Origin: Lewinellaceae bacterium
Lineage (GTDB): Bacteria > Bacteroidota > Bacteroidia > Chitinophagales > Saprospiraceae
Direction of reading: 5' to 3'
Length of the DNA stretch: 64,000 nt
NCBI GenBank assembly: GCA_020636325.1
Contig: JACJYC010000002.1
Location: 372,001 to 436,000 of the forward strand
The notes beneath the pieces are model-generated. The model had not been told where the DNA came from. It saw only the letters and a list, made by a program, of their open reading frames with translations, and ran no database searches. Below, piece by piece: positions 24,771 to 34,916 of this stretch. The translations under genes and the position numbers were made by a program. Numbering within the stretch: position 1 is the first letter of the stretch; each line of letters starts with the position of its first letter.

Positions 24771-25447
24771 ATAGTGAGCCCTTCTGGAAACGCGGCCTGA
24801 GCTATCTTTGGGATATCCAAATAGAAAGTGCGGAAAGCGATTTCAACCCCGAGCTTCATATCAGCCTCCGGCGTGGGCGGTACCAGCTGTGTACCACCCA
24901 CGCCGTTTACAGTTATGAGGACCGGTACGACAATTTTGTGCACGCCTTCCAACGCATCCGCCTCGACCGGCTGACCGATGCCGGGGTCCTGGTCCTGGGG
25001 CTCGGGCTGGCCAGCATTCCCACGGTGCTGGAACACCGGTTCGGTAAAAACTTCCGCTATACAGCCGTCGAGATCGACGAAGCCGTGATCGACCTGGCCG
25101 GCCGGTATGCGCTGCCCTTTATCCAGTCGCCCGTCGAAATCGTTTGCGCCGACGCCTTCGCTTATGTCCGCCAGGCCGGCCGGCAATTCGACCTCATTTG
25201 CATGGACGTTTTCCAGGATGACGTCGTCCCGTCCGATTTCGAACGCTTCGCCTTCCTCGAAGCCCTTCAGCAACTGCTCGCTCCCGGCGGCATGCTGCTG
25301 TACAACCGGCTTGCAGCTTCCAGAATGGATAAAAAAGAAAGCCGCGCGTTTTTTGAAGAGATCTTCATGGGCGTGTTCCGCAACGGCGCCCTGATCGACG
25401 TCGGCGCCAATTATCTCCTGCTGAACGACGCCGAATTTTTGCGTTGA
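24767..25447 (+). CDS. Spermidine synthase-like / class I SAM-dependent protein
   Basis: 226 aa. Rossmann motif I is VLVLGLGLASIP near residues 72-83, the acidic end of strand 2 is AVEIDEAVIDLA and motif II-like CADAFAYVRQ follows, then FDLICMDVFQDDVVPSDF. The layout is that of spermidine synthase-type proteins without a clear polyamine-binding N-terminal domain. Many such genes are methyltransferase-like proteins of unknown substrate, so the actual reaction is uncertain. Overlaps the lipoprotein stop by 4 nt. Confidence 0.75.
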   Translation: MNSEPFWKRGLSYLWDIQIESAESDFNPELHISLRRGRYQLCTTHAVYSYEDRYDNFVHAFQRIRLDRLTDAGVLVLGLGLASIPTVLEHRFGKNFRYTAVEIDEAVIDLAGRYALPFIQSPVEIVCADAFAYVRQAGRQFDLICMDVFQDDVVPSDFERFAFLEALQQLLAPGGMLLYNRLAASRMDKKESRAFFEEIFMGVFRNGALIDVGANYLLLNDAEFLR

Positions 25448-25504
25448 ATTTTTGGCTTGCCCATTCCGCCAAGTTTTCCTATTTTAACCCGGAAATACGC
25501 GCCT

Positions 25505-25867
25505 ATGAAGAAGCGAAAGTGCCTGGAGTGCAAGGAGGAATTCCTGGGCCGGGCGGATAAAAAATTCTGCTCCGACCAATGCCGCAGCGCCCATAACAAC
25601 CGGTTAAACAGCGACGGGACCAACTTTGTGCGCAACATCAACAATATCCTCCGGAAGAACCGGCGGATCCTGGAAGAACTGAACCCGGAAGGCAAGGCGA
25701 CCGTCCACCGCGAACAATTGCTCGAAAGAGGGTTTCGCTTCAGCTATTTCACCAACGAATACATCACCCGGGCCGGCAAGGTCTACCGATACTGTTATGA
25801 TCAGGGATATCTCGAACTGGACAACGATTTTTTTACGCTGGTCCGCCGGAAAGCCTATGTGGATTAG
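25505..25867 (+). CDS. Small zinc-ribbon protein of unknown function
   Basis: 120 aa from the ATG at 25505, chosen because MKKRKCLECKEEFLG starts the zinc ribbon directly. Cysteines C6, C9, C22 and C26 form CxxC-x12-CxxxC, followed by RSAHNN, similar to treble-clef or DUF2116-like ribbons. The middle is helical and basic (NNILRKNRRILEEL) and the C-terminus is aromatic-rich (RFSYFTNEYITRAGKVYRYCYDQGY). Binding of nucleic acid is plausible but not shown. The next gene starts 22 nt downstream. Confidence 0.7.
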   Translation: MKKRKCLECKEEFLGRADKKFCSDQCRSAHNNRLNSDGTNFVRNINNILRKNRRILEELNPEGKATVHREQLLERGFRFSYFTNEYITRAGKVYRYCYDQGYLELDNDFFTLVRRKAYVD

Positions 25868-25889
25868 CGCTCAGAAAGCCCGCAAATAA

Positions 25890-26252
25890 ATGATCAGAAA
25901 GCGATTGCTGAGTTTTAAATACGCCTTCCGGGGCATTGCCGACCTCTTTGTTTCCCAGCCCAATGCCAGGATACACGCAGCGGCTGCGGTCGCGGTCATC
26001 GCTGCCGGGTGGTATTTCCGCATTTCCGCCGGTGAATGGGCGTTGGTGGCCCTGACGATAGCCGTCGTGTTGGCGGCCGAAGCTTTCAATTCCGCCCTGG
26101 AATACCTGACCGACCTGGCTTCGCCCGAATTTCACCCGCTTGCAGGAAAGGCGAAAGACATTGCAGCGGCAGCCGTCCTGTTGGCGGCCCTGGGCGCGGC
26201 GGCAGTCGGCGCCCTGGTCTTCGGCCCCAGGATACTGGAACATTGGGGGTGA
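25890..26252 (+). CDS. Diacylglycerol kinase family protein (DgkA/undecaprenol kinase-like)
   Basis: 120 aa, small trimeric membrane kinase family. Three hydrophobic segments and the catalytic stretch VVLAAEAFNSALEYLTDLASPE are present, corresponding to ENTAIExxxD of DgkA, followed by HPLAGKAKDIAAAAVLL. N-terminal RLLSFKYAFRGIADL is the family's amphipathic start. It phosphorylates diacylglycerol or undecaprenol to recycle lipid carriers at the inner membrane; which lipid cannot be read from sequence. Confidence 0.9.
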   Translation: MIRKRLLSFKYAFRGIADLFVSQPNARIHAAAAVAVIAAGWYFRISAGEWALVALTIAVVLAAEAFNSALEYLTDLASPEFHPLAGKAKDIAAAAVLLAALGAAAVGALVFGPRILEHWG

Positions 26253-26301
26253 ATTGCTGCATTGCCGTAAACATCGAACTTCACATTAAAAAACAAATAC
26301 A

Positions 26302-27756
26302 ATGATCCGCAAAGCCTTACTTCCCGCTTTCATCCTGGTTTTTTTTGCCGTCCTTTCCGTTTTCGGCCAGGCAGCTATGGCCGACAAAGAGGAAAAAATG
26401 ACCATGGAATTCCTGGATAGCCGGCAGGCGCAATTTGCAGGCATGGCGCAACAGATCTGGGAATGGGCTGAATTGGGCTATCAGGAGTACAAGAGCTCGG
26501 CCCTGTTGCAGGAAGCGCTGAAAAAGGAGGGTTTTGAGGTAACGGCCGGCGTGGCCGAAATCCCCACCGCTTTTGTAGCCGCCTACGGATCAGGCAAACC
26601 GGTCATCGGCATTTTGGCCGAATTCGACGCGCTCCCCGGGGTTTCTCAGGACAAGGTCCCTTACCGGCAGGAACGGGAAAATTGCACTGCCGGCCACGCC
26701 TGCGGTCACCACTTGTTCGGTACGGCTTCCGCAGCGGCAGCCATTGCCGTTAAAAAATGGCTCCTGGAGAATAAGTTTTCCGGCACCGTACGCCTCTACG
26801 GGTGCCCGGCGGAAGAAGGCGGCGGCGGCAAGGTTTACCTGGTGAGGGCCGGTCTGTTTGACGACGTTGACGCCGTTTTACACTGGCATCCCGGCAACAG
26901 CAACAGCGCGGTAGCCGGTTCTTCCCTGGCCAACAAATCCGCCAAATTCCGGTTTTACGGCAATGCCTCTCACGCAGCGGCCAGCCCGTGGAACGGCCGG
27001 TCGGCGCTCGATGGGGTCGAGGCAATGGACATGATGGTCAACATGATGCGCGAACACGTTCCGCAGGAAACCAGGATCCATTACGTCATCACCAAAGGCG
27101 GGGAAGCGCCCAATGTGGTGCCCGAATTCGCAGAGGTCTTCTACTACGTCAGGCATCCGGACATGGAGCAGGTCAAGGCCATTTTTGAACGGGTGGTCAA
27201 AGCGGCCGAAGGCGCCGCGCTGGGCACAGGCACCCGGATGGACTATGAGGTCATTCACGGCATCTACAACCTGCTGCCCAACCGGACATTGGGCGAAGTG
27301 ATCCAGAATAAGCTCGAAAAAGTCGGCGGGGTCGTTTATACCGATGAGGAAAAGGCTTTCGCCGAAAAGATCATGACCACCTATAATCCCGGCGGCGCCA
27401 CCATCGGATCCGCCGCCGAGGTCAAGCCCTTCAGCGTGGAAGAAAAAGGCGTCGGCGGCTCAACGGATGTCGGCGACGTCAGCTGGGCGGTACCCACTGC
27501 CGGCATGACGGCCGCAACCTGGGCGCCGGGCACCTCCGCGCACAGCTGGCAGGCCGTAGCGGCAGGCGGTACGGGGATCGGCACAAAAGGCATGATGGTG
27601 GCCGCCAAAACGCTGGCGCTCTCCGCCATGGAACTGATCAGGCATCCCGAACTCAACGACAAGGCCAAAACCGAATTGCTCGAAAGGAGAGGCGACAACT
27701 TCAAATACGAATCCTTGCTGGGCGACCGGAAACCGCCCCTGGATTATCGCAATTGA
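26302..27756 (+). CDS. M20-family amidohydrolase (AbgB-like), exported
   Basis: 484 aa. Signal peptide MIRKALLPAFILVFFAVLSVFG. Metal-binding and catalytic motifs of M20D peptidases: ILAEFDALPG, then CTAGHACGHHLFG, then CPAEEGGGG, a His in LHWHPGN, and the dimerisation domain with NASHAAASPW. The order and length fit the p-aminobenzoyl-glutamate hydrolase / IAA-amino-acid hydrolase branch. It would cleave an N-acyl amino-acid bond in the periplasm. A possible terminator or operator palindrome lies after it (27807-27826). Confidence 0.9.
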   Translation: MIRKALLPAFILVFFAVLSVFGQAAMADKEEKMTMEFLDSRQAQFAGMAQQIWEWAELGYQEYKSSALLQEALKKEGFEVTAGVAEIPTAFVAAYGSGKPVIGILAEFDALPGVSQDKVPYRQERENCTAGHACGHHLFGTASAAAAIAVKKWLLENKFSGTVRLYGCPAEEGGGGKVYLVRAGLFDDVDAVLHWHPGNSNSAVAGSSLANKSAKFRFYGNASHAAASPWNGRSALDGVEAMDMMVNMMREHVPQETRIHYVITKGGEAPNVVPEFAEVFYYVRHPDMEQVKAIFERVVKAAEGAALGTGTRMDYEVIHGIYNLLPNRTLGEVIQNKLEKVGGVVYTDEEKAFAEKIMTTYNPGGATIGSAAEVKPFSVEEKGVGGSTDVGDVSWAVPTAGMTAATWAPGTSAHSWQAVAAGGTGIGTKGMMVAAKTLALSAMELIRHPELNDKAKTELLERRGDNFKYESLLGDRKPPLDYRN

Positions 27757-27806
27757 CCCGCTCCGCAATCATTCGTCGGTAACTTTCACGACAAAATAGC
27801 CTAAAA

Positions 27807-27826
27807 CCTTATGTGTCCGCATAAGG
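27807..27826. promoter_or_regulatory. 7-bp inverted repeat CCTTATG-N6-CATAAGG before the protease gene
   Basis: CCTTATG (27807-27813) and CATAAGG (27820-27826) with a 6-nt loop. It sits just upstream of a -7 box at 27836, where a -33 box would be, so it may be a regulator site. GTGTTTT follows, so a weak terminator of the amidohydrolase gene is also possible. Confidence 0.35.
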
Positions 27827-27835
27827 GTGTTTTCC

Positions 27836-27843
27836 TATTTTTG
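27836..27843 (+). promoter_or_regulatory. Candidate -7 box TATTTTTG for the reprolysin-like protease
   Basis: Perfect TAnnTTTG, 31 nt before the ATG at 27875. No clear TTTG -33 box; the palindrome at 27807-27826 occupies that position. Confidence 0.45.
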
Positions 27844-27874
27844 TGTCCCAATTCAGTGTGAATCAAAATAAAAA

Positions 27875-30800
27875 ATGAAAAGAATAAATACACTGCTGTT
27901 TTTTTCAGCCCTCTTCTGCCTCGCAAGCTTCTCCGCACAATCTCAAAATTTCTGGCAAGATATCGAAGTCAGCCCGTCCCTGGCCCGCTTCGGCGATAAG
28001 GAAGCCTGGCCGACCAGATACCGCACGGTGGCTGTTGATCAGGACCAGCTGCAGGAGAGCCTGCGGTTTGCACCCGATGAACGCAGCGGCGGCGGACGCC
28101 CTGTCATAGAGATCCCGCTGCCGGGCGGCGGTACCGAACGGTTTAAAGTGGAGCGCTCCCCGGTGATGGCGCCGGGTCTGGCCGCCCGTTATCCGCAAAT
28201 TCAGTCTTTTCGCGCCATCAGTATCGAAAACAAGGGCGGTACAGGCCGCTTCGACTACGGCCCGATGGGCTTTCACGCTACCCTCCAGACCAAATACGGA
28301 GAGGTCTTCATCGACCCCTTCGACCAGGCCGGTCATGATGCTTACGCCGTGTATTTCACCCGCGATGTGGCTGTCAACCAGGATTTGATCCCGCCGATGA
28401 TTTGCGGATACCAGCCTTCCGTCCAACACGACGAATTGCTGGAAGAGATCCGCAATACGCCCCTGGACAACGGACATGCCCGCGGCAGCGCCGACCTTCA
28501 GGACGTGCGGATCTACCGCCTGGCACTGGCTTGTACCGGCGAATACGGCAAATTCCACGGCAATACCATTCCTGCCGTTCTGGCCACCATGGTCACCGCC
28601 GTCAACCGGTTAAACGAGACCTTCGAGCGCGAAGTGTCCGTCCGGGCCGTCCTGATCGAAAACAACGACCAGCTCATCTGGCTCAACCCGGATGCCGATC
28701 CGTACATCAATTCAGATGAGGGCCTGAAACTGCTTTCGCAAAACGGACCCGCCATCAACGATATCGCCGGCATCCCGCCGACAGCTTACGACCTGGGGCA
28801 TGTGTTCACCGGCGGATGTTCGGATGTGGGCGGCGTGGTCAGCGGGCTTACCTGCACCAGCGGGAAGGACCGCGGCGTTACCTGCCACTCCTCCCCCAAT
28901 ATCAATGCCATTGTACGCCGGGTGATGACCCATGAAGTGGCCCACCAGTTCTCGGCTTCGCATACCTTCAGCAATTGCCCGGACTGGCAGGAACAGGCCG
29001 CGTCAGGAACGGCATTCGAACCCGGCTCGGGTACGACAACCATGTCTTACGCAGGCGCATGCGGCCCCCAGAACGTCGCATTTGACAGTGATGATTACTA
29101 CCATTCGGCCTCCCTCGAACAATTCATCAACTACAGCCGGTTTGGGACCGGCAGTACCTGCGGCACCCTGGAAACAACCGACAACCATAAGCCGGAAATC
29201 ACCCTGCCGTACGAAGACGGATTTTACATCCCTAAAAGTACCCCGTTTGAGCTGACGGCTTCCGCTTCGGATGAAGATGAAGACGTGGTCTCCTACTGCT
29301 GGGAACAGTTCAACCTGGGCATTACGTCGAATCTGGGCAGTCCGACCGGCGATGCTCCTTCTTTCCGCAGCTTTCAGCCGACCGCCAGCCCCACCCGGGT
29401 ATTCCCCCGCATGAACCTGATCGTCAATAACCAATCCGATATCCGGGAAGTATTGCCGACCTACGGAAGGGCCTTGAATTTCCGCTGCACCGTTCGGGAT
29501 AACCATCCCGGCGCTTCGGGAGTCGTCTGGGAAGAGGTCGGTTTCCGGTCTACAGCAACGGCCGGGCCGTTCCTGGTGACCCAACCCAACACCGCGGCAG
29601 TCAGCTGGGAAGGCGGCACCTACCAGGAAGTCACCTGGGATGTAGCCAATACGGACGGAGAACTGGTGAACTGCAAGATGGTCAATATCCGCCTTTCGAC
29701 CGACGGCGGCTACACTTACCCTTATACGCTGATCTCGGAAACGCCCAATGACGGTTCGGCCATGGTACCGGTACCCGACATCACGAGCGACTCGGCACGG
29801 GTGCGGGTGGAAGGCGCTCGCAATATCTTCTTCGATATTTCAAACGCCGATTTCCATATCGACCCGGCTACCAAGCCCGGATTTGCGGTTCAACCGGTCT
29901 CGGCCTACCGCAAGATCTGTACGCCGACCTCGGAATCCTTCGACATCGAATCCATTGCCTACCTGGGTTTCGATCAGCCGATTCAGCTGGATGCCGCCGC
30001 GCCATTCCCGGAAGGGATCACCTTCCAGTTCAGTGCCGGGCAAATACAACCGGGCGAATCCGCAGCTATTGAACTCAGTTTCGAGAAAGATGTACCCAAC
30101 GGCTTGTACGAGCTGCCCCTGAAGGCCTACGTGGACGGCGTTGATACGATCAATTTCTCCCTGGTCGTCGACCTTGTTTCGACGGATTTCAGCGAACTGG
30201 CGTTGCAGCAACCCATCAACGGAACCGACGGCGTCGGCCTTTCCGCAACCTTCAACTGGGCAGGCTCGCAGAATGCCGCGTATTATGAATGGGAAATGGC
30301 GACCTCACCGGTATTCGGCGCCACGACCGTGGAAACGGCCTCAAACGTAGCGGAAACCACCTTTAACCCGCAAGGCCTGTTCGAAGAAAATGTCCTCTAC
30401 TACTGGCACGTCCGCGCCGTGAATGAATGCGGCCCCGGACCATGGACGGAGCCCTTCACCTTCCACACCCAGAACGTGAACTGCAGCGCATTCCAGTCGC
30501 AGGATATTCCCAAAGCGATTTCCGGTTCGGGCCTGCCTACGGTAGAATCCGAATTGCATATCAGCTCGCAGGGCATCATCAGCGACGTGAATGTTTCCTA
30601 CTTCAAGGCCACCTATCAGCCCGTCAACAGCTTGCGGGTAACCCTGATCAGCCCGGCCGGTACGGAAGTCATTCTCTTCAACAAGAACTGCGGCAACACC
30701 GTCGACATTGCCCTGGGTTTTGACGATGACGCGCCCAATCCAATCGCCTGCCCGCCGGACGACAACATCGTTTTCAAACCGGTTGAACCCCTCGCGGCCT

Positions 30801-31546
30801 TTATCGGTGAAAACACGGCCGGGACCTGGAAAATGCGGGTCAAAGTGGCCACCGCAGGCTTCGGCGCCTCCGGGGCATTGCAAGCCTGGAAACTTGAATT
30901 CTGCGCCGCAGGTTCGGCCATACCGCCGGCTTTGATCAAGAACGATACGCTGTATGTTCCGCCTGCCGGCGCCAACCCCATTACCAAAAATCAGCTTGAG
31001 GTGCTTGACCAGGATAACGGCCCGCTCGAGTTGACCTATACCATCGTTACGCCGCCGAACCACGGCACGCTTTACCTCGCAGGCGAACCGCTTGAAACGG
31101 GCGGCCATTTCCGCCAATCCACCATCAATGCAGGCAACCTGTATTACGAGCACAACGGCGACGAAGCCCTGTTCGACGACTTCATCTTCCTGGTGGAGGA
31201 CGGTACCGGCGGATGGCTTTCACCAATGAAATTCAACATCAGGATCGATGAAAATGCCCCCGTCGCTACGGTCGAACCGCAGCCCCTGGAAGGCCTGAAC
31301 CTGTACCCGAATCCGAATAACGGCCGGTTTACGGTTGAACTGGAGGCGCCGTCCGCCCAAAACTGGCGGTTGTCGCTCCGGGATCTGCAGGGTCGCGAAC
31401 TATGGAGCGGTCTCCTCCCCACCGGTTCGACCCGCAAGGAAATCCAGACCAACGCCCTGCCGGACGGCTTGTACCTGCTGCACCTGGCCGGCGAACATGA
31501 CGGCAGCGTAACCACCAGAAAAGTCCTTGTTTCTTCGTCAAGATAA
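27875..31546 (+). CDS. Secreted reprolysin-like zinc metalloprotease, P-domain and T9SS sorting domain
   Basis: 1223 aa. Signal peptide to about residue 23 (FSAQSQ). A propeptide-like region runs to about 200. The metzincin zinc site is H353-E354-x2-H357-x5-H363 in MTHEVAHQFSASH, with a Met-turn TTMSYAGACG about 30 residues on. Ig/FN3-like domains cover about 560-870 and a P/Homo B domain about 880-1020 (RVTLISPAGTEVILFNKNCG, GENTAGTWKMRV). A cadherin/CSPG-like segment (TPPNHGTLYL) follows, then a T9SS type A sorting domain from LNLYPNPNNGRF. It is an exported endopeptidase, probably for polymer degradation or predation-like nutrition (inference). The NUDIX gene follows after 15 nt. Confidence 0.92.
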   Translation: MKRINTLLFFSALFCLASFSAQSQNFWQDIEVSPSLARFGDKEAWPTRYRTVAVDQDQLQESLRFAPDERSGGGRPVIEIPLPGGGTERFKVERSPVMAPGLAARYPQIQSFRAISIENKGGTGRFDYGPMGFHATLQTKYGEVFIDPFDQAGHDAYAVYFTRDVAVNQDLIPPMICGYQPSVQHDELLEEIRNTPLDNGHARGSADLQDVRIYRLALACTGEYGKFHGNTIPAVLATMVTAVNRLNETFEREVSVRAVLIENNDQLIWLNPDADPYINSDEGLKLLSQNGPAINDIAGIPPTAYDLGHVFTGGCSDVGGVVSGLTCTSGKDRGVTCHSSPNINAIVRRVMTHEVAHQFSASHTFSNCPDWQEQAASGTAFEPGSGTTTMSYAGACGPQNVAFDSDDYYHSASLEQFINYSRFGTGSTCGTLETTDNHKPEITLPYEDGFYIPKSTPFELTASASDEDEDVVSYCWEQFNLGITSNLGSPTGDAPSFRSFQPTASPTRVFPRMNLIVNNQSDIREVLPTYGRALNFRCTVRDNHPGASGVVWEEVGFRSTATAGPFLVTQPNTAAVSWEGGTYQEVTWDVANTDGELVNCKMVNIRLSTDGGYTYPYTLISETPNDGSAMVPVPDITSDSARVRVEGARNIFFDISNADFHIDPATKPGFAVQPVSAYRKICTPTSESFDIESIAYLGFDQPIQLDAAAPFPEGITFQFSAGQIQPGESAAIELSFEKDVPNGLYELPLKAYVDGVDTINFSLVVDLVSTDFSELALQQPINGTDGVGLSATFNWAGSQNAAYYEWEMATSPVFGATTVETASNVAETTFNPQGLFEENVLYYWHVRAVNECGPGPWTEPFTFHTQNVNCSAFQSQDIPKAISGSGLPTVESELHISSQGIISDVNVSYFKATYQPVNSLRVTLISPAGTEVILFNKNCGNTVDIALGFDDDAPNPIACPPDDNIVFKPVEPLAAFIGENTAGTWKMRVKVATAGFGASGALQAWKLEFCAAGSAIPPALIKNDTLYVPPAGANPITKNQLEVLDQDNGPLELTYTIVTPPNHGTLYLAGEPLETGGHFRQSTINAGNLYYEHNGDEALFDDFIFLVEDGTGGWLSPMKFNIRIDENAPVATVEPQPLEGLNLYPNPNNGRFTVELEAPSAQNWRLSLRDLQGRELWSGLLPTGSTRKEIQTNALPDGLYLLHLAGEHDGSVTTRKVLVSSSR

Positions 31547-31561
31547 CGCGATATTGCACCC

Positions 31562-32182
31562 ATGCAATCCTTTATCGACGAATTAACAGACAAGCTCAAA
31601 AAACCGCTCCCCGGCGCTGAAGCGCAATACCAGATGGCCCATGTAGCGCGGCGCACTTACGTGCCCGCGCCGCATGATGCCCGGCTGGCCGGCGTCCTGG
31701 TCCTCTTTTATCCGGTGGGTAATGACTGGAACCTGGTCTTCATAGAACGCACTTCCGGCAATCCCAACGACCGCCACAGCGGACAGATCAGTTTCCCCGG
31801 CGGACAGTACGATCCCAACGACGGCACCCTTGAACAAACCGCCCTCCGGGAAGCGCATGAAGAAATCGGCGTACCCCCTGAAACGGTTACCCTGGCCGGC
31901 GCCCTTACCGAATTGTACATCCCGGTCAGCAATTTTCTGGTGCATCCTGTTGTCGGATTCACCGGCAGCAAACCCGATTTTGTCCCGCAGGCGGATGAGG
32001 TGGCCGCTATCCTGGAGTCGCCTTTCGACCGGTTTCTCCAACCGGATACCGTCAAAATGACCGATATCCGGGTCATGCAGAGCGTCACCCTGCGCAACGT
32101 CCCTTATTTCGATGTGAGCGGCAAAGTCATTTGGGGCGCTACCGCCATGATCCTCGGCGAACTGAGGTCTTTGTTCCTTTGA
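31562..32182 (+). CDS. NUDIX hydrolase, CoA pyrophosphatase type
   Basis: 206 aa. The CoA-diphosphatase signature RHSGQISFPGG immediately precedes and merges with the Nudix box GGQYDPNDGTLEQTALREAHEEIG (G-x5-E-x7-REUxEE, slightly spaced). These proteins split coenzyme A into 4'-phosphopantetheine and 3',5'-ADP. Cytosolic. It starts 15 nt after the protease gene but is functionally unrelated. The spacing may simply reflect compact packing. Confidence 0.9.
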   Translation: MQSFIDELTDKLKKPLPGAEAQYQMAHVARRTYVPAPHDARLAGVLVLFYPVGNDWNLVFIERTSGNPNDRHSGQISFPGGQYDPNDGTLEQTALREAHEEIGVPPETVTLAGALTELYIPVSNFLVHPVVGFTGSKPDFVPQADEVAAILESPFDRFLQPDTVKMTDIRVMQSVTLRNVPYFDVSGKVIWGATAMILGELRSLFL

Positions 32183-32200
32183 AGGCATTTCCTATTTTTA
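32170..32200 (+). promoter_or_regulatory. Candidate promoter (TTTG-N19-TATTTTTA) for the EAD11-CHAT gene
   Basis: TTTG at 32170-32173, a 19-nt spacer, TATTTTTA at 32193-32200 (one mismatch to TAnnTTTG). Spacing is ideal for the Bacteroidota primary sigma factor, and the ATG is 21 nt downstream. The -33 box lies in the last codons of the NUDIX gene. Confidence 0.45.
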
Positions 32201-32221
32201 CCGTTTTAACCTTACCCTGAA

Positions 32222-33220
32222 ATGAATATTGCCGAAATCCTGCGCATGATCCTGGTGGACGACCTGGCAGAGGCCATCAAAGCGATGTTGCTCCTGAGTA
32301 AAGAGCAAGGCCTGAGCCGGCAACAAAACATGTTGTTCAACCTTTCCGGTCAATTCCACAGCAATGAGCGGCAGCTCAGCGAAGGTACCCTGAGCGACGA
32401 ATTCTACCAAAGAACCCGAAACAGGCTCCGCAACTCCCTGAAAGAGACCCTGAAAGAGTTCCCGGGATGGAACAACGACATCCTGGAACAGGTTAACCTC
32501 GACCTCGCCGCAAGCCCCTCGGCAGCCGGCCCGACGCCCGCAGCGCCCAAAAGCGACGGCGTAACCCGCATCCTGATGCTGAGCGCCAACCCGAGCGGGA
32601 CGGCCGCCCTCCAGCTGGATAAGGAATATGGCCGCATTTCCGCCCGCATCAGCGAGAAATCCGAACCCGGCCAATTCCTCGTCCGCCATAAAAAAGCGGT
32701 CACGCTGACCGAATTCCAGGACGCGCTGATCGATGAAAAGCCCAACATCGTGCATTTTTCCGGTCATGGCGAGCAAGACAAGGCCGAGGTTAAGACAATG
32801 GTCCGCCGCGGATTCGACCTGTCAGACGCGCCGGCCGAAAAAAAAGAAACCGATTCGGGGTTGCTGATGTTTGATGAAGATAAGCGGGACACCCTGTTTG
32901 TAGGATCGGCCGTGATCAGGCGGATCTTCAAAACCATGGTCGAACGGCATAAGATCGACATTCGGGCGGTTATCTTCAATGCTTGTTATTCGGAGGCCCA
33001 GGCCCGGGCAGTGGCGGAGGTCGTGCCCTACGTCATCGGTACCACCTGGAACGTAGGCGACGAGGCGGCAATCGCCTTCGCCACCGGGTTTTACGGCGGC
33101 ATCGCCCGCGGACAAAGCATAGAAGACGCCTGGGATTTCGGCGTCAACCAGGCGCTCGCTTACGGCGAATCGGAAGACTTGTTCGCGCTTTTCAAAAACG
33201 GTCAAAAATCAAGCGAATAA
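32222..33220 (+). CDS. EAD11-like/CHAT caspase-like protease
   Basis: 332 aa. Residues 1-78 look like an effector-associated domain of the EAD11 type: short helical, with AIKAMLLL and FNLSGQFHSNERQLSEGTLSDEF. A Pro/Ala linker (96-112) leads to a CHAT caspase-like domain: ILMLSANPSGT, then the catalytic His182 in HFSGHGE and the catalytic Cys255 in IFNACYSEA. Both residues of the dyad are intact. In related systems EADs recruit effectors to NTPase or sensor proteins carrying a matching EAD, and the peptidase triggers a suicidal response. No partner with an EAD is seen in this window, so it may act in trans. DUF4286 follows after 2 nt. Confidence 0.82.
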   Translation: MNIAEILRMILVDDLAEAIKAMLLLSKEQGLSRQQNMLFNLSGQFHSNERQLSEGTLSDEFYQRTRNRLRNSLKETLKEFPGWNNDILEQVNLDLAASPSAAGPTPAAPKSDGVTRILMLSANPSGTAALQLDKEYGRISARISEKSEPGQFLVRHKKAVTLTEFQDALIDEKPNIVHFSGHGEQDKAEVKTMVRRGFDLSDAPAEKKETDSGLLMFDEDKRDTLFVGSAVIRRIFKTMVERHKIDIRAVIFNACYSEAQARAVAEVVPYVIGTTWNVGDEAAIAFATGFYGGIARGQSIEDAWDFGVNQALAYGESEDLFALFKNGQKSSE

Positions 33221-33222
33221 AC

Positions 33223-33528
33223 ATGATCCTTTACAATGTGACCATAAAGATCGACCACACCGCTCATGTTGACTGGATGTGGTGGATGAAAAAAGTACAT
33301 ATCCCGGAAGTCATGGGAACCGGCTGTTTTGTGGAGTACAAATTCTGCCGCATCCTGGGCGATGATGACGAACACGGCGTCACCTACGCCATCCAGTATT
33401 TCAGCCCGGATATGGCGACCTTCAAATCCTACCAGACGAACCACGCCCCACGCCTCCAGCGCGACCTGGCCGAAAGGTATCCCGACAAGTACGTCGCCTT
33501 CCGCACCCTGATGGAGGTATTGAACTGA
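33223..33528 (+). CDS. DUF4286 family protein
   Basis: 101 aa starting 2 nt after the CHAT stop. MILYNVTIKIDHTAHVDWMWWMKKVHIPEVM followed by CRILGDDDEHGVTYAIQYF and YPDKYVAFRTLMEVL are the family pattern. It is a small ferredoxin-fold-like protein of unknown function that is widespread in Bacteroidota. Because it is common elsewhere without CHAT proteins, I take the neighbourhood to be packing rather than a shared task, though they are surely co-transcribed. Confidence 0.85.
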   Translation: MILYNVTIKIDHTAHVDWMWWMKKVHIPEVMGTGCFVEYKFCRILGDDDEHGVTYAIQYFSPDMATFKSYQTNHAPRLQRDLAERYPDKYVAFRTLMEVLN

Positions 33529-33534
33529 TCCTTT

Positions 33535-34866
<1,332 letters not shown>

Positions 34867-34916
34867 GTTCAAAGTTGGTAAACGGTTGTAAAATCTTTCC
34901 TGCTGCCCGTCAAGGC

